Part shown: in pieces, positions 11,905-23,790 of the stretch
How positions within the stretch are numbered: the first letter of the stretch is position 1
Layout of the letters: each line of letters opens with the position of its first letter
Position numbers and translations under genes: made by a program
Assembly: GCA_021234155.1 (NCBI GenBank)
Contig: JAJEKV010000053.1
Location: forward strand, 6,277,424 to 6,341,423
DNA from: Isoetes taiwanensis
Taxonomy: Eukaryota > Streptophyta > Lycopodiopsida > Isoetales > Isoetaceae
Direction of reading: 5' to 3'
Length of the DNA: 64,000 bases
Notes under the pieces: model-generated
Databases searched by the model: none
What the model saw: only the letters and a program-made list of their open reading frames with translations
Told to the model about the DNA's origin: nothing

Positions 11905-12240
11905 TTATTTTCACCGCTTGTTTCGGATTTTTGCTCGCGGGTCTTCATAAGGTAAGATCTCCTTTTAATCTTTGTGTTAGAGTTAAACACCTCCAAATGC
12001 TAATAGATTAGAAGATTGAATCTTGAAAGTATGTTAAAACTCGAGGGATGCATGATCAAGGTATCGGGTCGGCTCCATCCCTAATGGAGAAGACTAGATG
12101 TATCGGGTTTATGCACCTCGTAACGTAAGTTTCAATCTTCATAGATTACAAAAGATTTGAAAGGTTGCGCGGAATATAAGGTAACCGGGTCTACTCCATT
12201 TCAAATGGAGAGGACTAGATGTATCGTTCAGCACCCTTCA
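11905..12240 (+). promoter_or_regulatory. Leader and probable first intron with repeated hairpin motif
   Basis: CTTCATAAG followed by GTAAGATC looks like a splice donor and is matched in the inverted copy near 63350. Downstream there are two copies of a hairpin motif. The first (12067-12107) has GGCTCC and GGAGAAGACTAG flanking a short loop, with ATGGAG pairing to CTCCAT. The second (12187-12226) reads CTACTCCATTTCAAATGGAG then AGGACTAGATGTATCG. No open frame of note lies here, consistent with an intron or untranslated leader. Confidence 0.5.
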
Positions 12241-12379
12241 ATCAAATGCTTTCTAAATATCATAAACGCTTGTATGAATCAATCTTAAGAATAAACATTT
12301 GATAAAATCATGAAAAAAAACATGGATATTTATATTTATTATATTATTACATGGTTTTTATTAATATTTTTATTGTTTA

Positions 12380-13265
12380 CTAGAAAACAACATGGACCTA
12401 ACGTAAGGAATTTGAACGTGAAAGTGAGACGTAAAGCTTTGAGAAAGTTACACGGCTTAATTTTGCGCAAGAATGTTACCCCAACAATTGCCACAAATAG
12501 TCCAATTAGACCCAAAGGGACCTAGTCTTCCTAGAGGTCGGGTGGTGTGCATGAAATGAATGTCACATGTATGTACATATAAACATGTTTCAATGATTAG
12601 TTAACTTTATATCTTGATGTTACTTTTTTTTGCGCTTGTACTTGACAGTCGTTATATTGCAATTGTTCATGTGCAAAGGACAAATAAAACGGATGAGAAA
12701 GACTGCCCTCACCATGTTGACAAATATGGTGAATGCCCGACAAATCCAAAGGTTTCTGATGCATTATGTGGGTATTCCAACGAGGTATAATACACTAATC
12801 TTATGAACGATAATCAACTACTCTCATGTATTTGAATCGATGTCTTAACTTAGTTTTGTTTGTATTTTGTTAGGAAGAAATTGAGAATGAAGTGAGCTCG
12901 GCAAAAGATATAGATTTTGGGGTTATGTTGTCATTGGAAGTAGATGATGTTGATACTATGAATGTGTTCATAGAAAAACCCTAAAAAAAAGAAAGCCATC
13001 AACTTCCTCAAAGAGTATCCCATTACGCGATAGAACTCGCCGCGGCAAATGGCCGCTGCCAAGATTGGAGGGAATGACAATGTTCATCAAAATTGGAATG
13101 TACTAGATCATGTCGAAGAAAATAATCTTCCACCTTCACTAGTCCATTTGGTCCAGCCCTTTACGTGATAAAGATCGTAAGAAATTCAATGCATGGCCTA
13201 GAGGCAAGCCAATTATTTATGGGGAGCAATTTACATATTGGGGTAGGCAGCATGATTAAAAATAG
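12380..13265 (+). pseudogene. Possible upstream exons of the SET-like gene, unrecognised
   Basis: Short coding-looking pieces appear in the plus strand: a basic segment near 12400-12520 (RRKALRKLHGLILRK), a Cys/His-containing segment near 12690-12780 (PHHVDKYGECPTNPK), and an acidic segment near 12870-12985 (EEEIENEVSSAKDIDFG). They are separated by AT-rich spacers with splice-like ends. They could be the N-terminal part of the gene whose SET-like end follows, or of the element's own gene. No family was recognised. Confidence 0.3.
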
Positions 13266-13309
13266 TCGGGTCCCCTTGCCGGCCTCGATTATATATTATG
13301 ACTAGTGTG

Positions 13310-13715
13310 AAAGTCAAAGATGGTACGATCGTCCTTTAATGCCATATGTAGGTCCCGAATATAACTCGCATTAATTTGGCATAAATTGAGTAAGCATCGC
13401 TGGCGATGCTCATCTATGGCCTAAATTCAAATGCACTAACAATATCCAAGCTCAGCTGACCACACTAAAGCTTCACATATATTGATGGTCGCCCCCGCTT
13501 GCATGGAAACCTTGTCGCTTTTATTAATAGCTCTATCGAGAAACCCGAAGTTACCAATTGTGAATTTGTCGAGGCAAACAAAGACCAAGAAGATTTTTTA
13601 GCCGTAAAATTGACTCGAGATATATCATGGTTTATGCTATAAAAACTTTGTGTATTGGTGATGAATTGTTCATTGAATATGAATACAGAGACCAATACCG
13701 AGAGGTCCTTTGATG
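13310..13715 (+). pseudogene. SET-domain-like gene fragment
   Basis: SET domains transfer methyl groups from S-adenosylmethionine to lysines, typically on histones. Here the plus strand reads RPLMPYVGPEYNSH then GDAHLWPKFKCTNN, followed by DGRPRLHGNLVAFINSS. The last matches the SET pattern in which a GN-x-x-x-FIN-[HS]S block forms part of the cofactor pocket. After about 30 residues and a frameshift comes YAIKTLCIGDELFIEYEY, matching the C-terminal G-x-EL-x-x-x-Y motif. The usual NHSC is replaced by NSS, and stops and a frameshift interrupt the reading, so it is probably non-functional. It lies between the leader and TNP2 copy 2, in the same orientation, and looks like a captured or element-carried gene. 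Confidence 0.65.
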
Positions 13716-13739
13716 ATGTACTCAAATTACTCATATAAT

Positions 13740-14125
13740 TTTTGTCGAATGCACCATTTTTCTTCTTCTTCTAATTCTTCTTCTTCTTCTTTGGAATGAG
13801 ATTGCACATATTGAAGATAAATGTGTATTATATCTTCAATATATGCTTTTGATTATGACATAAAATTTTATATTTCGCTCGCTATTAAATGCTTAAAATT
13901 TAACAAACACGCCTCAATGTATGTATCAATCACGATATATTTCGCTTTTAATATGATAAAAGTGGTAGGCAAGTGGATATAAGACCACATCCGCCGCATC
14001 GAATTGGCTTACATCAAAAGTCATTATGATAGCGTAATTAGAATACATTGAGCAAAGATGGTACAAACATGGGCACAACGATACCGAAGAGTACAATGAT
14101 GAAGATGAACAGAATACGATGATGA
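13740..14125. other. AT-rich spacer with CTT microsatellite
   Basis: A short TTC-rich run near 13760-13795 is followed by AT-rich sequence without motifs, probably an intron or decayed intergenic spacer between the SET-like fragment and TNP2 copy 2. Confidence 0.4.
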
Positions 14126-14129
14126 AGAT

Positions 14130-17100
14130 GATGACAATGCCCCTATGGATGACTTCATGGAAGTTGAGGAACCCATAGCACATGTTAGATGCATTTGGCC
14201 CAATCTTCATTAAATCCACCTAGATGACGATATAAATACTCCTAACGATGGTCATGAAGATCACGCTTTTATTGGAGGAGGCGATAAAGCATTATATCCA
14301 GTGCAAGCATATCTAGATTGACGACATCTTTATTGATATTAAACCTTCAAGCCAAATTAAATGGAGCAATGCTGTTACGTTTTGTTAGAGTAAGTACAAT
14401 TGCAATCACTTGACTTTATTGAATTTGTAGTTGAATGTATAACGAAAGGTCCGTTTTATGTTGTGTTATTGCAAGAGAAAATACTCCCACAAGGGAACAC
14501 TATGCCCAAAAGTCGACTGAAATAAAAAAAATATATTGCAGCCATCGGTTTAGGGCTACCATAAGATTCACGCTTTGTCCAAATGATTGCATGGTATATT
14601 ATCCCGATGACATCTACAAGAACACGTAAACATGCCCTAAATGTGGTGCCTCTAGGTACAATGCAGATGCCAAGGGAAAGACCGCCCGATGAAGGTGGTT
14701 CGCTACTTTCCATTGATCCCCGCGATAAGGCTATTGTTTCGATGTGAATCTCTAGCTTCGGCCATGGGTTGGTGTGCTTCACGCGCCGAAAGTGACAATG
14801 TAATTCCGCGTGGTTAGTGACCGCAAAGCAATGGAAGCATATTGATGAAACATGGCCGGAATTTGAAGAGAGCCACTAAATCTCGATTAGGGTTGGCAAC
14901 CGGATGGTGTTAATTATGGACGCCAATCACCAGCTGGTCAATCCCAAAAGAGTGTTGATCAACTATAATTTACCACCGTGGTTACTCATGAAGACTAGCC
15001 ATTTAATGGTAGTACTATTAGTTCCAGGACCAAGAAGCCGGAAAAAGTCTAGATCCATATCCGAAAATAGTTATTGATGAGCTTTTGACATTGTGGAGTG
15101 AAGGTATTGAAGTTTACGATGTCTCAAGAGAACTGCGGCCGAACTAAGATTTACCTTTGAGAGCAATCTTAATGTGGACAACGAAATGCATTGGCCTGGT
15201 TTGTATGAACTCTCTCGACTCCAAGTGTCCGATATGCGATGTCACTTGTGTGGGTTTGAACAGTTGAACTCTCACGGCCAATCCGCATTGCACAAAAAAT
15301 GTCTATGCAAACTTCAAGAGATATCCGCCAATGGAAAATCGACTTCGATAATGAGGTCCAAGAGAAAAACATTTGCAATCAAGAGCCTCCCAAAAGGTTG
15401 ACAATGAGAGATTGGGGTAACATGTGGGATGCCAAGGAAATAAGGTTAAGGGAATGAAGTGGAAAGCATCCTTCTTCCTTCTACCCTATTGGACAGAATT
15501 GAAGATCCATCATCTTCTTGATCCCATGCACATCTTTAAAAACGTTTTGCGCCTATTTGGAAGCATGTCACCGGATGAAGGACACGATGCAAAGACGAAG
15601 ATCTACAAGAAGTTGGATCAAAATCTAAAGCATGGTTAAATGTCAAGAAGGAATAAGGCCACAAGTGGATTGATCGCGCCTAGAAAATGTATGAAACCCG
15701 CTCGAGAAGTTTATCAAGGCAATAAAGACCCTGGACAGATATATGCATTCGCTATGCATTGTTTCTCTAACGGGGGAGTTAACCGGGTTGAAATCTCATG
15801 ATTGGCATAAGATGTTGCAGTTTGTTATGCCTATTGTTCGAGGGGTCGCCTCGGCCGACGGTCCACTACATGCAATATGTCTCCTATCGAAGTTTTCCGT
15901 GTTCAGACGGATTTAGAAAACACCGATGCTGAACTCTCACTTAACTTTTTTCTTTCTTAAATGATATTTAGATGGATTACAAGGAAGGAGATACCGACAA
16001 ATGAAATTGGCGGACATGCTGTAACTAAGGTCGCTTGAGGCATGTTGTATACTAGAGAAAGAATTCCCAACAAGTTTTTTCTCGACATACAAACTCACTT
16101 ACTAGTGCATTTAGTGGATCTAAGTAGAGCTTTGAGGTGCACAACAAATCCTAGATGGATGTTTTTATAGAACGCTCAAGGTCCTCAAGGACTTCAGACG
16201 TACAAGGCAAGGCCGAGGGTTGCATGGCCGAGGGTTGGTTAGCACGAGTCATTATTCTATGTCACCGAAGTTCTGGCCGATCTACACCCCAATGCTCCAC
16301 GATTATGGACCGATGAAGACACTCCAACTATAATTGGAGAAGTTCCCAAGGAAGACCACGTAAGAAATTGTTCACACTAGAAGAAACAAAAAGTCAATAA
16401 GTTTTCATCTACAACTCCACCCCATGGAGAAATGGATAAAAAAATACGAGGAAGAAAAAAATAAAGAGAGATGAGGAGAGAAGACGCCATCGACAAAAGA
16501 ATCGCAAAACAACCACTTCCGTGATCATCTAGGGTCCCGCCAAGTGAGATAAACAATAAATGGCTGCTCAACAACTAGAGATGGCAAGGCAACGCGGCTT
16601 AACATGTTTCTAGAATAAGAATTTGCATATGCTAAAGGCGTCACTATTTGTCGCTGCAACTTAATAGCATATAATTCACGAAATTTCGCCTGCTATTTTG
16701 AACATTTGTTCCTTTACTTTGTAGTATAATTCATATGCATCAATATGGTCTTCTCGGGTGCTCACTTTTCGGAATACAAAGTGTGGATCATGGCAAACGC
16801 ACTTATGATTGTGGTTAGTATATCAGCAAAGTTTAGTACAGTTTGCCGACCGGTAGTGCACTCCAAACCCAATCGAGGCAATGTTGGAATGGATTGGTAC
16901 TATAAAGACTATCATGGAGGTTGATGTCGGTGAGTGCATTCAAAACAATGTTGTTTGATGCCGAATGGTTTGATCTTTGTGTGTACTGGTGCTCATGCCA
17001 CGATACGCAAAGATCCGAGTGGCATGTATTCACTAGATTCAACTTGCTGCATCGCGGGTCAAGACACACTCGTGAGGGTTGAGCAATGTGAACAAGCATG

Positions 17101-17330
17101 TTTACTTGGATGCAATAAAAATTTAAAATTCTAACAAAGGAACTAATGTAATAGAGGTTTTGTAGGTCACCTTTGTTCCGCATCCTTTGCAAGATCGCTG
17201 GTGGTTCAGAGTTCCATGTAAGGCTCGCCTCACGCATTATATTTGAAGGTGAAGAAGAGATGGTATTAATAGGGAGGTTGGGAGGGGCTAGACTATTGTC
17301 ATGATAGAAGACTACCATCATTGAACCTTC
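14130..17330 (+). pseudogene. CACTA (En/Spm) TNP2-type transposase, copy 2
   Basis: This is the more complete TNP2 reading. An acidic N-terminal piece (MDDFMEVEEP, about 14149) is followed by LTTSLLILNLQAKLNGA near 14320. Then comes the zinc-ribbon-like block CPNDCMVYYPDDIY (about 14577) and CPKCGASRYN (about 14632). The PMKVVRYFPLIP segment, YNLPPWLLMK (about 14963), LLVPGP and RCHLCGFEQL (about 15240) lead to LPYW and DPMHIFKNV (about 15520), the catalytic-region signature. Further on are LTGLKSHDWHKMLQF (about 15785) and a DUF4216-like end (MLFDAEWFDLCVYW near 16950, DRWWFRVPCKARL near 17200). Several frames must be combined, so the gene is broken or the sequence has indel errors. It differs clearly from copy 1 and is a separate lineage. 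Confidence 0.88.
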
Positions 17331-17706
17331 ATTACTTTATTATGATTATATTTTCTTCCCACATATGAATAAGAAAAATACTTTGGCATTTTAATTTGTG
17401 TATACTACAAACCATATTAGGCAACATTAGTATTGCAACTTCGGTTATCATAGACATTTATGCCAAGTTAATTGGCATCCTAGTATAGACCTTATGGCTT
17501 GCAAACTGATCGTGGGCGCTTCTACATACGCTTGAGTACACGCTTTATGTTTAATTAATCATAAAATGTGAAGATTCCCTTCAAATGCAAGATTCATATA
17601 AAAAAATCATATGTATTCCCCTTCAAAATACAAAATTCATATAAAACCCATACACAATTCAAATACATAAAACAAAGTGGATGCCGTTGCACATCTAGCA
17701 GATATA
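17331..17706. other. AT-rich 3' region of element 2, no gene seen
   Basis: The sequence is AT-rich with two variants of an AAATTCATATAAAA motif near 17580-17650. I see no gene. Confidence 0.4.
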
Positions 17707-18226
17707 TCAGATCCAAGTAGATCCACTGCGCAGTTTCAAGGTGCTCGACCTGCGATTTCCCTCCACCTCACGGCCAACCTCCAAGCATGGAACTAAGCCC
17801 TCCCTAAAAGGTGTCCGTTTCCCCAAGGAATTCATGTACCAGCACTTCCCGCATGCCCCGGGTTGGTCTCGGAAAAACTTTTGAAAGTAGGGCTTCAAAG
17901 AATGTTACCCTTCCCGCCCTCTCCCCTCTAGCATACCGGGCCAAGCACAACGGAAGCTCACCATGCATTTCTTTCAGGCACTCGAGTCTCAGATTGAGGG
18001 GAAGGTTTCTGGCTCCCAAAGAATGCTTAACGCAGGTCTTTCTTTGCCCCCATCACGCCAGCCTTGGTCATGGCTTGCTTGAACTCCCCGCCTTCTTGGG
18101 TTAGGTTCATCTCTAGCCACCGTGACCGAGGCGCTTCAGTGCTCCAGCAGTGACGTGACGCCTCCGGTGCAAGATCGCTCTGCATGCATCGAGAAGCGCC
18201 ATGGCGTATGTAGGTGAGGAGCCTCA
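17707..18226 (-). pseudogene. Coding-like minus-strand exon(s), unrecognised; possible captured host fragment
   Basis: The minus strand has two overlapping frames of normal protein-like composition. One (18226-18027) reads through MNLTQEGGEFKQAMTKAG. The other (18019-17707) continues with LECLKEMHGELPLCLARYA, EALLSKVFPRPTRG and REVLVHEFLGETDTF. A single shift near 18020 would join them. GC content is much higher than in the flanks, and orientation is opposite to the TNP2 gene, which fits a captured gene fragment inside the element. I recognise no domain; part of it may be spurious. Confidence 0.35.
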
Positions 18227-18349
18227 CGACGGTGAGGAGGAGGAGGAAGTCGAGGGCCAGGAGCAGCAGGGACGGAGGGCTGGAGAAGTCGGAGGACTAA
18301 TAGGGCAATATATATATGGCAATAAAGATGCGAAAAACAAAACAAATTT

Positions 18350-18452
18350 CAGACGACGCCGTTATAGCGAACGCCGTTATAGACGCCAAGTAAATCCATC
18401 TTAAACGCCGCAAACGACGCCTTATAAATGTAAACGACGCTCGTTTTTAAAA
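18350..18452 (+). repeat. Short ACGACGCC array, probable distal subterminal region of element 2
   Basis: Motifs GACGACGCCGTTATAG, GAACGCCGTTATAGACG and AAACGACGCCTTATAA occur within 100 bases, the same vocabulary as the arrays at 10640 and 11693. Together with the 11693 array it brackets TNP2 copy 2, as subterminal arrays bracket En/Spm genes. No clear CACTA terminus follows. Confidence 0.55.
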
Positions 18453-19544
18453 AGTCATCGGGCCGGCCATTTTTTGAGTATTTTTTTATGATTTGAGAAC
18501 CATCCCTGATCCTAGTTTTCATTGCGCTATTGTGAGAGTTTTTTCTTTTTATTGCTTTTGGGATACATGGCCATGGAAGGTATGCTTCGACGCTTTGAAC
18601 CATTCGTGAGGAGATGAGGATTCAAGAGCAGAGAGATATGGAACCTGCCTTCACAAGTAAGGCTACACTCAGAGTTTATACACTTTATTGTATTTTTATC
18701 TATTTTCTAATCTATAGCTTGGTAGGAGCCGCCGAGGGCATGAGAAGGAAGGGAATCCTCCGCGGAACCCCTCCACTCAAGATGAGGACTATGAAACAAC
18801 GATCCATCGGATGAAAGTGTTAAAGAAGTATGTGATTGGTGAGAAGCAGACAGACCAAATTGCTAGGAACCAGTTGAGTCGCCTAGCATGATGAGGGTGC
18901 TCTTGAAAAGATGGTCGTGGTTTGAAGCACCACAGAAAAACAAAGATTAACATGATAATTAGCTGCCGACATATGCATGGTCGACGCCGCATACTTGACA
19001 TGGAGCTGTATGGTTCAAAGGGATGGACAAGTGGAGGACTTCACGATAGAAACCATAAGCCAAACTCAGAGGAGGAGTATGCTGAATTGTTCAAGTGATC
19101 TTTTGTTCAATAAACCTATGTTTTGTACATTGTTATATTTTCTCTCGGGTACAATCTAGCATTGATACATATGTATGAACATGATCCTCAAGACTTCTTG
19201 AAGATATTTTGCATTCTTTCTGTTGGATATCGCTTTCTTCGGGGCCGATGCGGGATTTGCCATTTTGAGCCCTCCCGAGGTTTCGCGACATTTCGACGGA
19301 CTGGTAGAACCGCCTTTTCCGAGATTATTTGTGGTTTGACTCTCCCCAGAGTTCTTACAAATGGGACACTTCCATGTTCTAAATCTTTCAAATGCACATT
19401 CTTAGAAGTTTAGATGGGAAATGCCTGGATTTTTTCCTCCAACCCTGATGATAGAAGCAGCCACTAAATTTATGTTTTTGTGGCTTGAAGTCAACCGTGA
19501 TCTTCCAAATCTTCCAAATCAGCTTCTGCCTGTTCTTGTAACCC
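18453..19544. other. Region between element 2 and the satellite, no confident gene
   Basis: Short plus-strand frames occur at 18614-18814 and 18977-19159 without recognisable motifs. Weak similarity of 19240-19330 to satellite-unit vocabulary is not convincing. Confidence 0.4.
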
Positions 19545-22036
19545 GCCGCCCGATTCGGCCTAATGCTAACCTTTGACCTAGACTTTCTCCAAAAATTCAA
19601 AAATTGGGCCGTAGGCCGAGATGAATTAGGATCCGGCAAAAAATCAGAATTTATTTTCGCAGGCAATGCATTAATTGCGAATTTTTTCATGTGTTGCCAT
19701 CGAAAAGATGACTTCTAATCGCCATTATCGAGGAGGACAGTCCAAACTCCGCTCCGATTTATGCGCTTCTCGCCGCAGCCGCCAATGCCTAATTGCAATG
19801 ACCAGGACTCGTTTCAAAACGTAAAACCTTCTAGAGCCCGCAACTCGGGCCGTGGTTTACGCCGCTTTCTGAGGCCCTCTCCTGTCGATTCGCCGACCTT
19901 TCCAGACGCATGGTCTTTGAAGTGGAGTTGGGGGTGTTGACGGAGGAGGACCTAAAATCTCCTCCCGAGGTCGCTGCCCAAATTTCTCTCCCTAAGGCCC
20001 TCGGGAAGAACCTCCCCCTCCATCATCTGTAATGGACTCTATTTCGGGAACTCCGCGGGCCAAGCCACTCCTCGCCCCCAAAGTAGAAACCTTGACTCCA
20101 TCAACACTCGCCGAATCGTCTAGGACATTGCGATAACCAAGTTGGACGTGCTTAAGAGCAAAAAACGTAACTTTGCTCATTTCAAAATGAACCTCCTTCT
20201 AGAGCCCGGCAACAAGGCCGATGTGGTTTGCGATTCGGAGGCCCGCGCCGTAAGATTCGCCGACTTTCGCCGCCAGCCATGTCTTGAAGTTTTTGGGGTG
20301 TTGACGCCCCGAGTCCTAACACTAAAATCCTCCTAAGCCGCTTTGCCTCGTCCTCTCCCAAGGCCCCCGGGGAAGGATCCGCAACCTCCCTCTAACCGAA
20401 CCTTTTGATTTGCTCGCCAATGGACGTAATCGGAGATGAATTGATCGGGATTAAGTTCCTCAGGCTTAAGAAGGATCGCCCCCAAAACGTAAAACCCTTC
20501 TGAAGCCCGGCAAACTCCGGCCTGGCTTCTTGCGTGATTTGAGGCTTTTTCTTTGTCAGATTCAAATGTAGGCCGACCTTTGCGCCCGGGTCTTGAAGTG
20601 GAGTTGGGGGTGTTGACGTGAGCCGGACCCTAAAATCTCCCGAGGTCGCTTTTGCTTAAATTTCCTCTCCCTCAAGGCCCCCGATGGACGGGCCACCTCC
20701 CTCCGAACAAGGGACCGACTCGCCAATGGACTCAGAACGCCGACATTGCCCTGGGGACCAAGTTCCGCGGGCCGTAAGACCACCAACTCCAAGAAGCGCC
20801 AAAGTAGCTCACTTCCATCACACTCAGAGTCAATTGGCCTAGGATGTGCATGGATACCGGCTGTGGAGGGCGGAGTGTTTTTCTTTTTCAAAACCGACCG
20901 CGGTAACTTGCTCCCTAGGGTAATTTCGCCATTCCCGACGATTTGGTGGTCTATTTGCCATTCCCGAGCATCCCTGCGTCCGAAACGACAAAAATGCTAT
21001 GGTTTCTACAAGGCCGACATCGATGCCCCGCGGTTTGACAAGTTCTCCCGGACCGATCTGAATCTTTTTGACCTTCCCAAGAGGGGCCCCTGAACGGAGG
21101 ATCCAACTGGCCGGATAGGGGAACCGCCCGGGAGGGTGGTCATTAGCGCGGTACCGGGAGCCGCCAGAAGGGTCGCCTTCGAACTTTTTTTGATCCCGCC
21201 CCCCGGGTCCGGACTCTCCTCTTGTGAGGGATCCCCGCAAGGTCCTGGCCTCGTTTGACTTGGGAAGGGTGCCACTCGGTTGTTCCCGCAACGGCTGCCC
21301 CGACCGTTCTAATGCTAACCCTTTGACCTAGACCTTCTCCGAAAATTCAAAATTGGGCCGTGCCGAGATGAATTAGGGATCCCACGACGGCAAAAAACCG
21401 GAATTTATTTTCGCAATGCATTAATTGCGTAATTTACGAATGTCTTGCCATCGGCAAAGCCCCGACTTCTACTTGCCACATCGGGAGGAGGGAAAGGCCC
21501 AAACTCCGCCCGCCGGGCCTCTTGTTCGTATTCTGGCGCCGCTTCTGGCCAGGTCCCAAGTGCAATTTGTAGACCAGACTCGGCCCCAAAAACGCAAAAC
21601 CCTTCTAGAGCCCGGCAACCCACGTGGTTTACGCCGCGGGAGGCCCTCTCCTTGTCGATTCTACGGACTTGGCGCCGCGGTCTTGAAGTGGAGTTGGGGT
21701 GTTGACGCCGACTAAGGTGGACCCTAAAATCCCTCCTGAGGTCGCTTGCCCCAAATTTCTCTCCCCAAGGCCCCGGGGACGGACGGGCGACCTCCCTCTC
21801 CTCCCCGGGGACCGACTGACTCGCCAATGGACTCGAACGCCGACATTGCCTCGGGGACCAAGTTCCGCGGGCCGTAAGACCACCCAACTCCAAGAAGCCA
21901 AAGTAGCTCACTTCCATCACACTCGTAGTCAATTGGCCTAGGATGTGCATGCGGGATACTGTCGTGGAGGGCGTGAGTGTTTCCTTCTTTCGCAAAACCG
22001 ACCGTGTAACTTGCTCCCTAGGGTAATTTCGCCATT
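19545..22036 (+). repeat. Satellite array, left block (divergent edge units)
   Basis: This block holds about two and a half units of the same GC-rich satellite as 31592-55662. Shared landmarks include GCTAACCTTTGACCTAGAC (19563 and, with variation, 21310), AATGCATTAATTGCGAATTT, AAAACGTAAAACCCTTCTAG and GTTTACGC, GGAGTTGGGGTGTTGACG, and TAGCTCACTTCCATCACACT. The leftmost unit is much more diverged and is rearranged, with an extra partial copy near 20460, as expected at an array edge. It stops abruptly inside a unit, after GGGTAATTTCGCCATT, at the transposon insertion. Confidence 0.85.
22033..22036 (+). repeat. Target-site duplication CATT, left copy
   Basis: The satellite unit reads GCCATT up to the element. 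The same CATT reappears after the element at 31588-31591 and leads into CCTGACGATTTGG, the normal continuation of the unit. This shows a 4-bp duplication created on insertion. Confidence 0.8.
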
Positions 22037-22067
22037 AACAACGTCTTAAATTAAACGCACTTATTTT
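22037..22067 (+). repeat. Left terminal inverted repeat
   Basis: The terminus begins AACAACGTCTTAAATT and includes GCACTTATTTT. It is followed by an internal stem GCACTT / AAGTGC (22056-22076). About 77% of the 31 positions match the inverted right end. Confidence 0.7.
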
Positions 22068-22069
22068 AA

Positions 22070-22860
22070 AAGTGCATTTAAAAGATTCCTTAGAAAAAAC
22101 TGAATGAAGTCAGAAAAAGGCTCTTTTTTTCAAGACTTTAAATTGTTAATGCATGGCAGTATAAATTTGAGCACGTTTTAGCCTATTTTAATCATTGCAC
22201 GAAATTATTGATGAATAGAAGCTTAAAATTATGCATTTTTAGTATGCTTTTTCTATCTACATGATCACTCCAATAAAGAACATCTTACGACGTAGCAACT
22301 TTTACAAGAATTTCGTTAATGCATGAAGTTGCTAAAGAAAAATAGCATTGACAAAGGATCTTAAAGCGCATTCATCTCTATTAAAACTTCATTTGTAGAT
22401 TTACAAGCATGCAATCGAATTATTCTTCTTTAAGATTACTTAATTTGTTCACTTATAACCAAATAATCGAAGTGCTAGTCTCTTTCAAATAGTTTTTTAG
22501 GATTAAATGGTTGTTCTTGTCCCTTTTTTTTTAAAGAGTAGGATTCAAACAATAACCAATAAAAATTATCAATTTTAAGCTTCTACTAGTTGAAAGATGA
22601 CTGACAAAAAACATAAGGTTTAAAAATTATTCAACTAAAAGCACAAGACAATTCTTAAAACAAAAAGATCATAAGCATAATACTAAAGGAAAAAAACAAT
22701 CACAAAATAAATGACAAATTAATTCACAACAATAGTTCTTAAACTTCATATCTCAAGCAAATGACAAAATAGTAAAACGACTACCAAAGAAATAGAAATT
22801 TATAAGTTCTTAAACTTCGTGTCTCAAGCAAATATTAAACTACTTCAGTAATCAATGGGT
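22070..22860. other. AT-rich subterminal region of the transposon
   Basis: No gene is seen. A segment with AATGACAAA and TTCTTAAACTTC...TCTCAAGCAAAT is repeated near 22735-22765 and 22805-22835, a short direct duplication. Confidence 0.45.
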
Positions 22861-23105
22861 TCTTCTTCATCGGGGTTCCATTCTTTCTTTCTCCTCTTCA
22901 AGACCAATGTTTACTAAAGGAATTGTTGATGAAGCCTTAGGAGTTTCTTCAGAATTACAAAGAGCGTGATCAAGCTCGCAAAATCAACTCGCCATCGCCT
23001 ACCACTAGGTGGTGGCTGAATTTCGTGAGAAAGTTTCGCTAGATTTCCAATCAAGCTTTTGTCGCCTAACTCCCCGATTTTCATCAGGCAAGGACTCACA
23101 AGAAC

Positions 23106-23790
23106 TTATTCTTGTTTTATAAAACTAACATTATCCGGATCAATATCAATGGAGATAACATTTCTTCCTTTCTTAAGAGCACAAACCGCAGCTTGTCCCC
23201 GATCCAAAATGCATCCAAAGACCAACCACCGGTCTTGAAAACCAACTAATAAGCTTTAGAAATTAACTTCGGGCTTTTGATAATGTGACACTATTTGTCC
23301 CTCCTCTCGAGGATCTTTCAACTTTGAAGCATGTACCGGATAACAAAACACGTTGTTTGGTGGTTGAGTTTCATCCGCTGTGTTGTAATGCCGCATACCC
23401 CTTTACCATCAACACTATAATATCCAATATGGAGATGCTCAAACTTACTAACTAGACGAAGCTCCACCACCATTGCCTTTAACATTTGTTTTTATCCCGC
23501 AAGAACTTGAAATCGTAAACGTGAACCGTGATATTTCAAAATGAAGAAAAGTTTAAACTTACCACACACAACCCTCAAAACCAAAGATTGCATATTGTAG
23601 ACAATGGCTTTATCACGTATATTGTTTGAACATCCGAATGAAATAAAATTATTTCTCCAATAGGAGGAGGTGGTGACCTCTTTAAATCCTTCCGTAAATG
23701 ACTCCACCTCCTTCCAAGTAAAAGCCTTGTCATCAAAGCGATCGGCCCTTTTATCTTGAAGCCATAAGGTATATCAGCTATGCACAATGT
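23106..23790 (-). other. Methyltransferase catalytic segment (motifs IV, X/I)
   Basis: The domain part of the previous gene. Motif IV lies at about 23785-23761. Next comes WKEVESFTEGF and a Ser/Thr-rich segment to about 23640, then VFCYPVHASKLKD near 23345. The final part carries KPEVNF and the glycine-poor motif-I-like LDRGQAA, then VISIDIDPD. Compared with typical DPFxGSGT motifs the glycines are mostly lost, so the cofactor site may be degraded or divergent. Confidence 0.6.
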
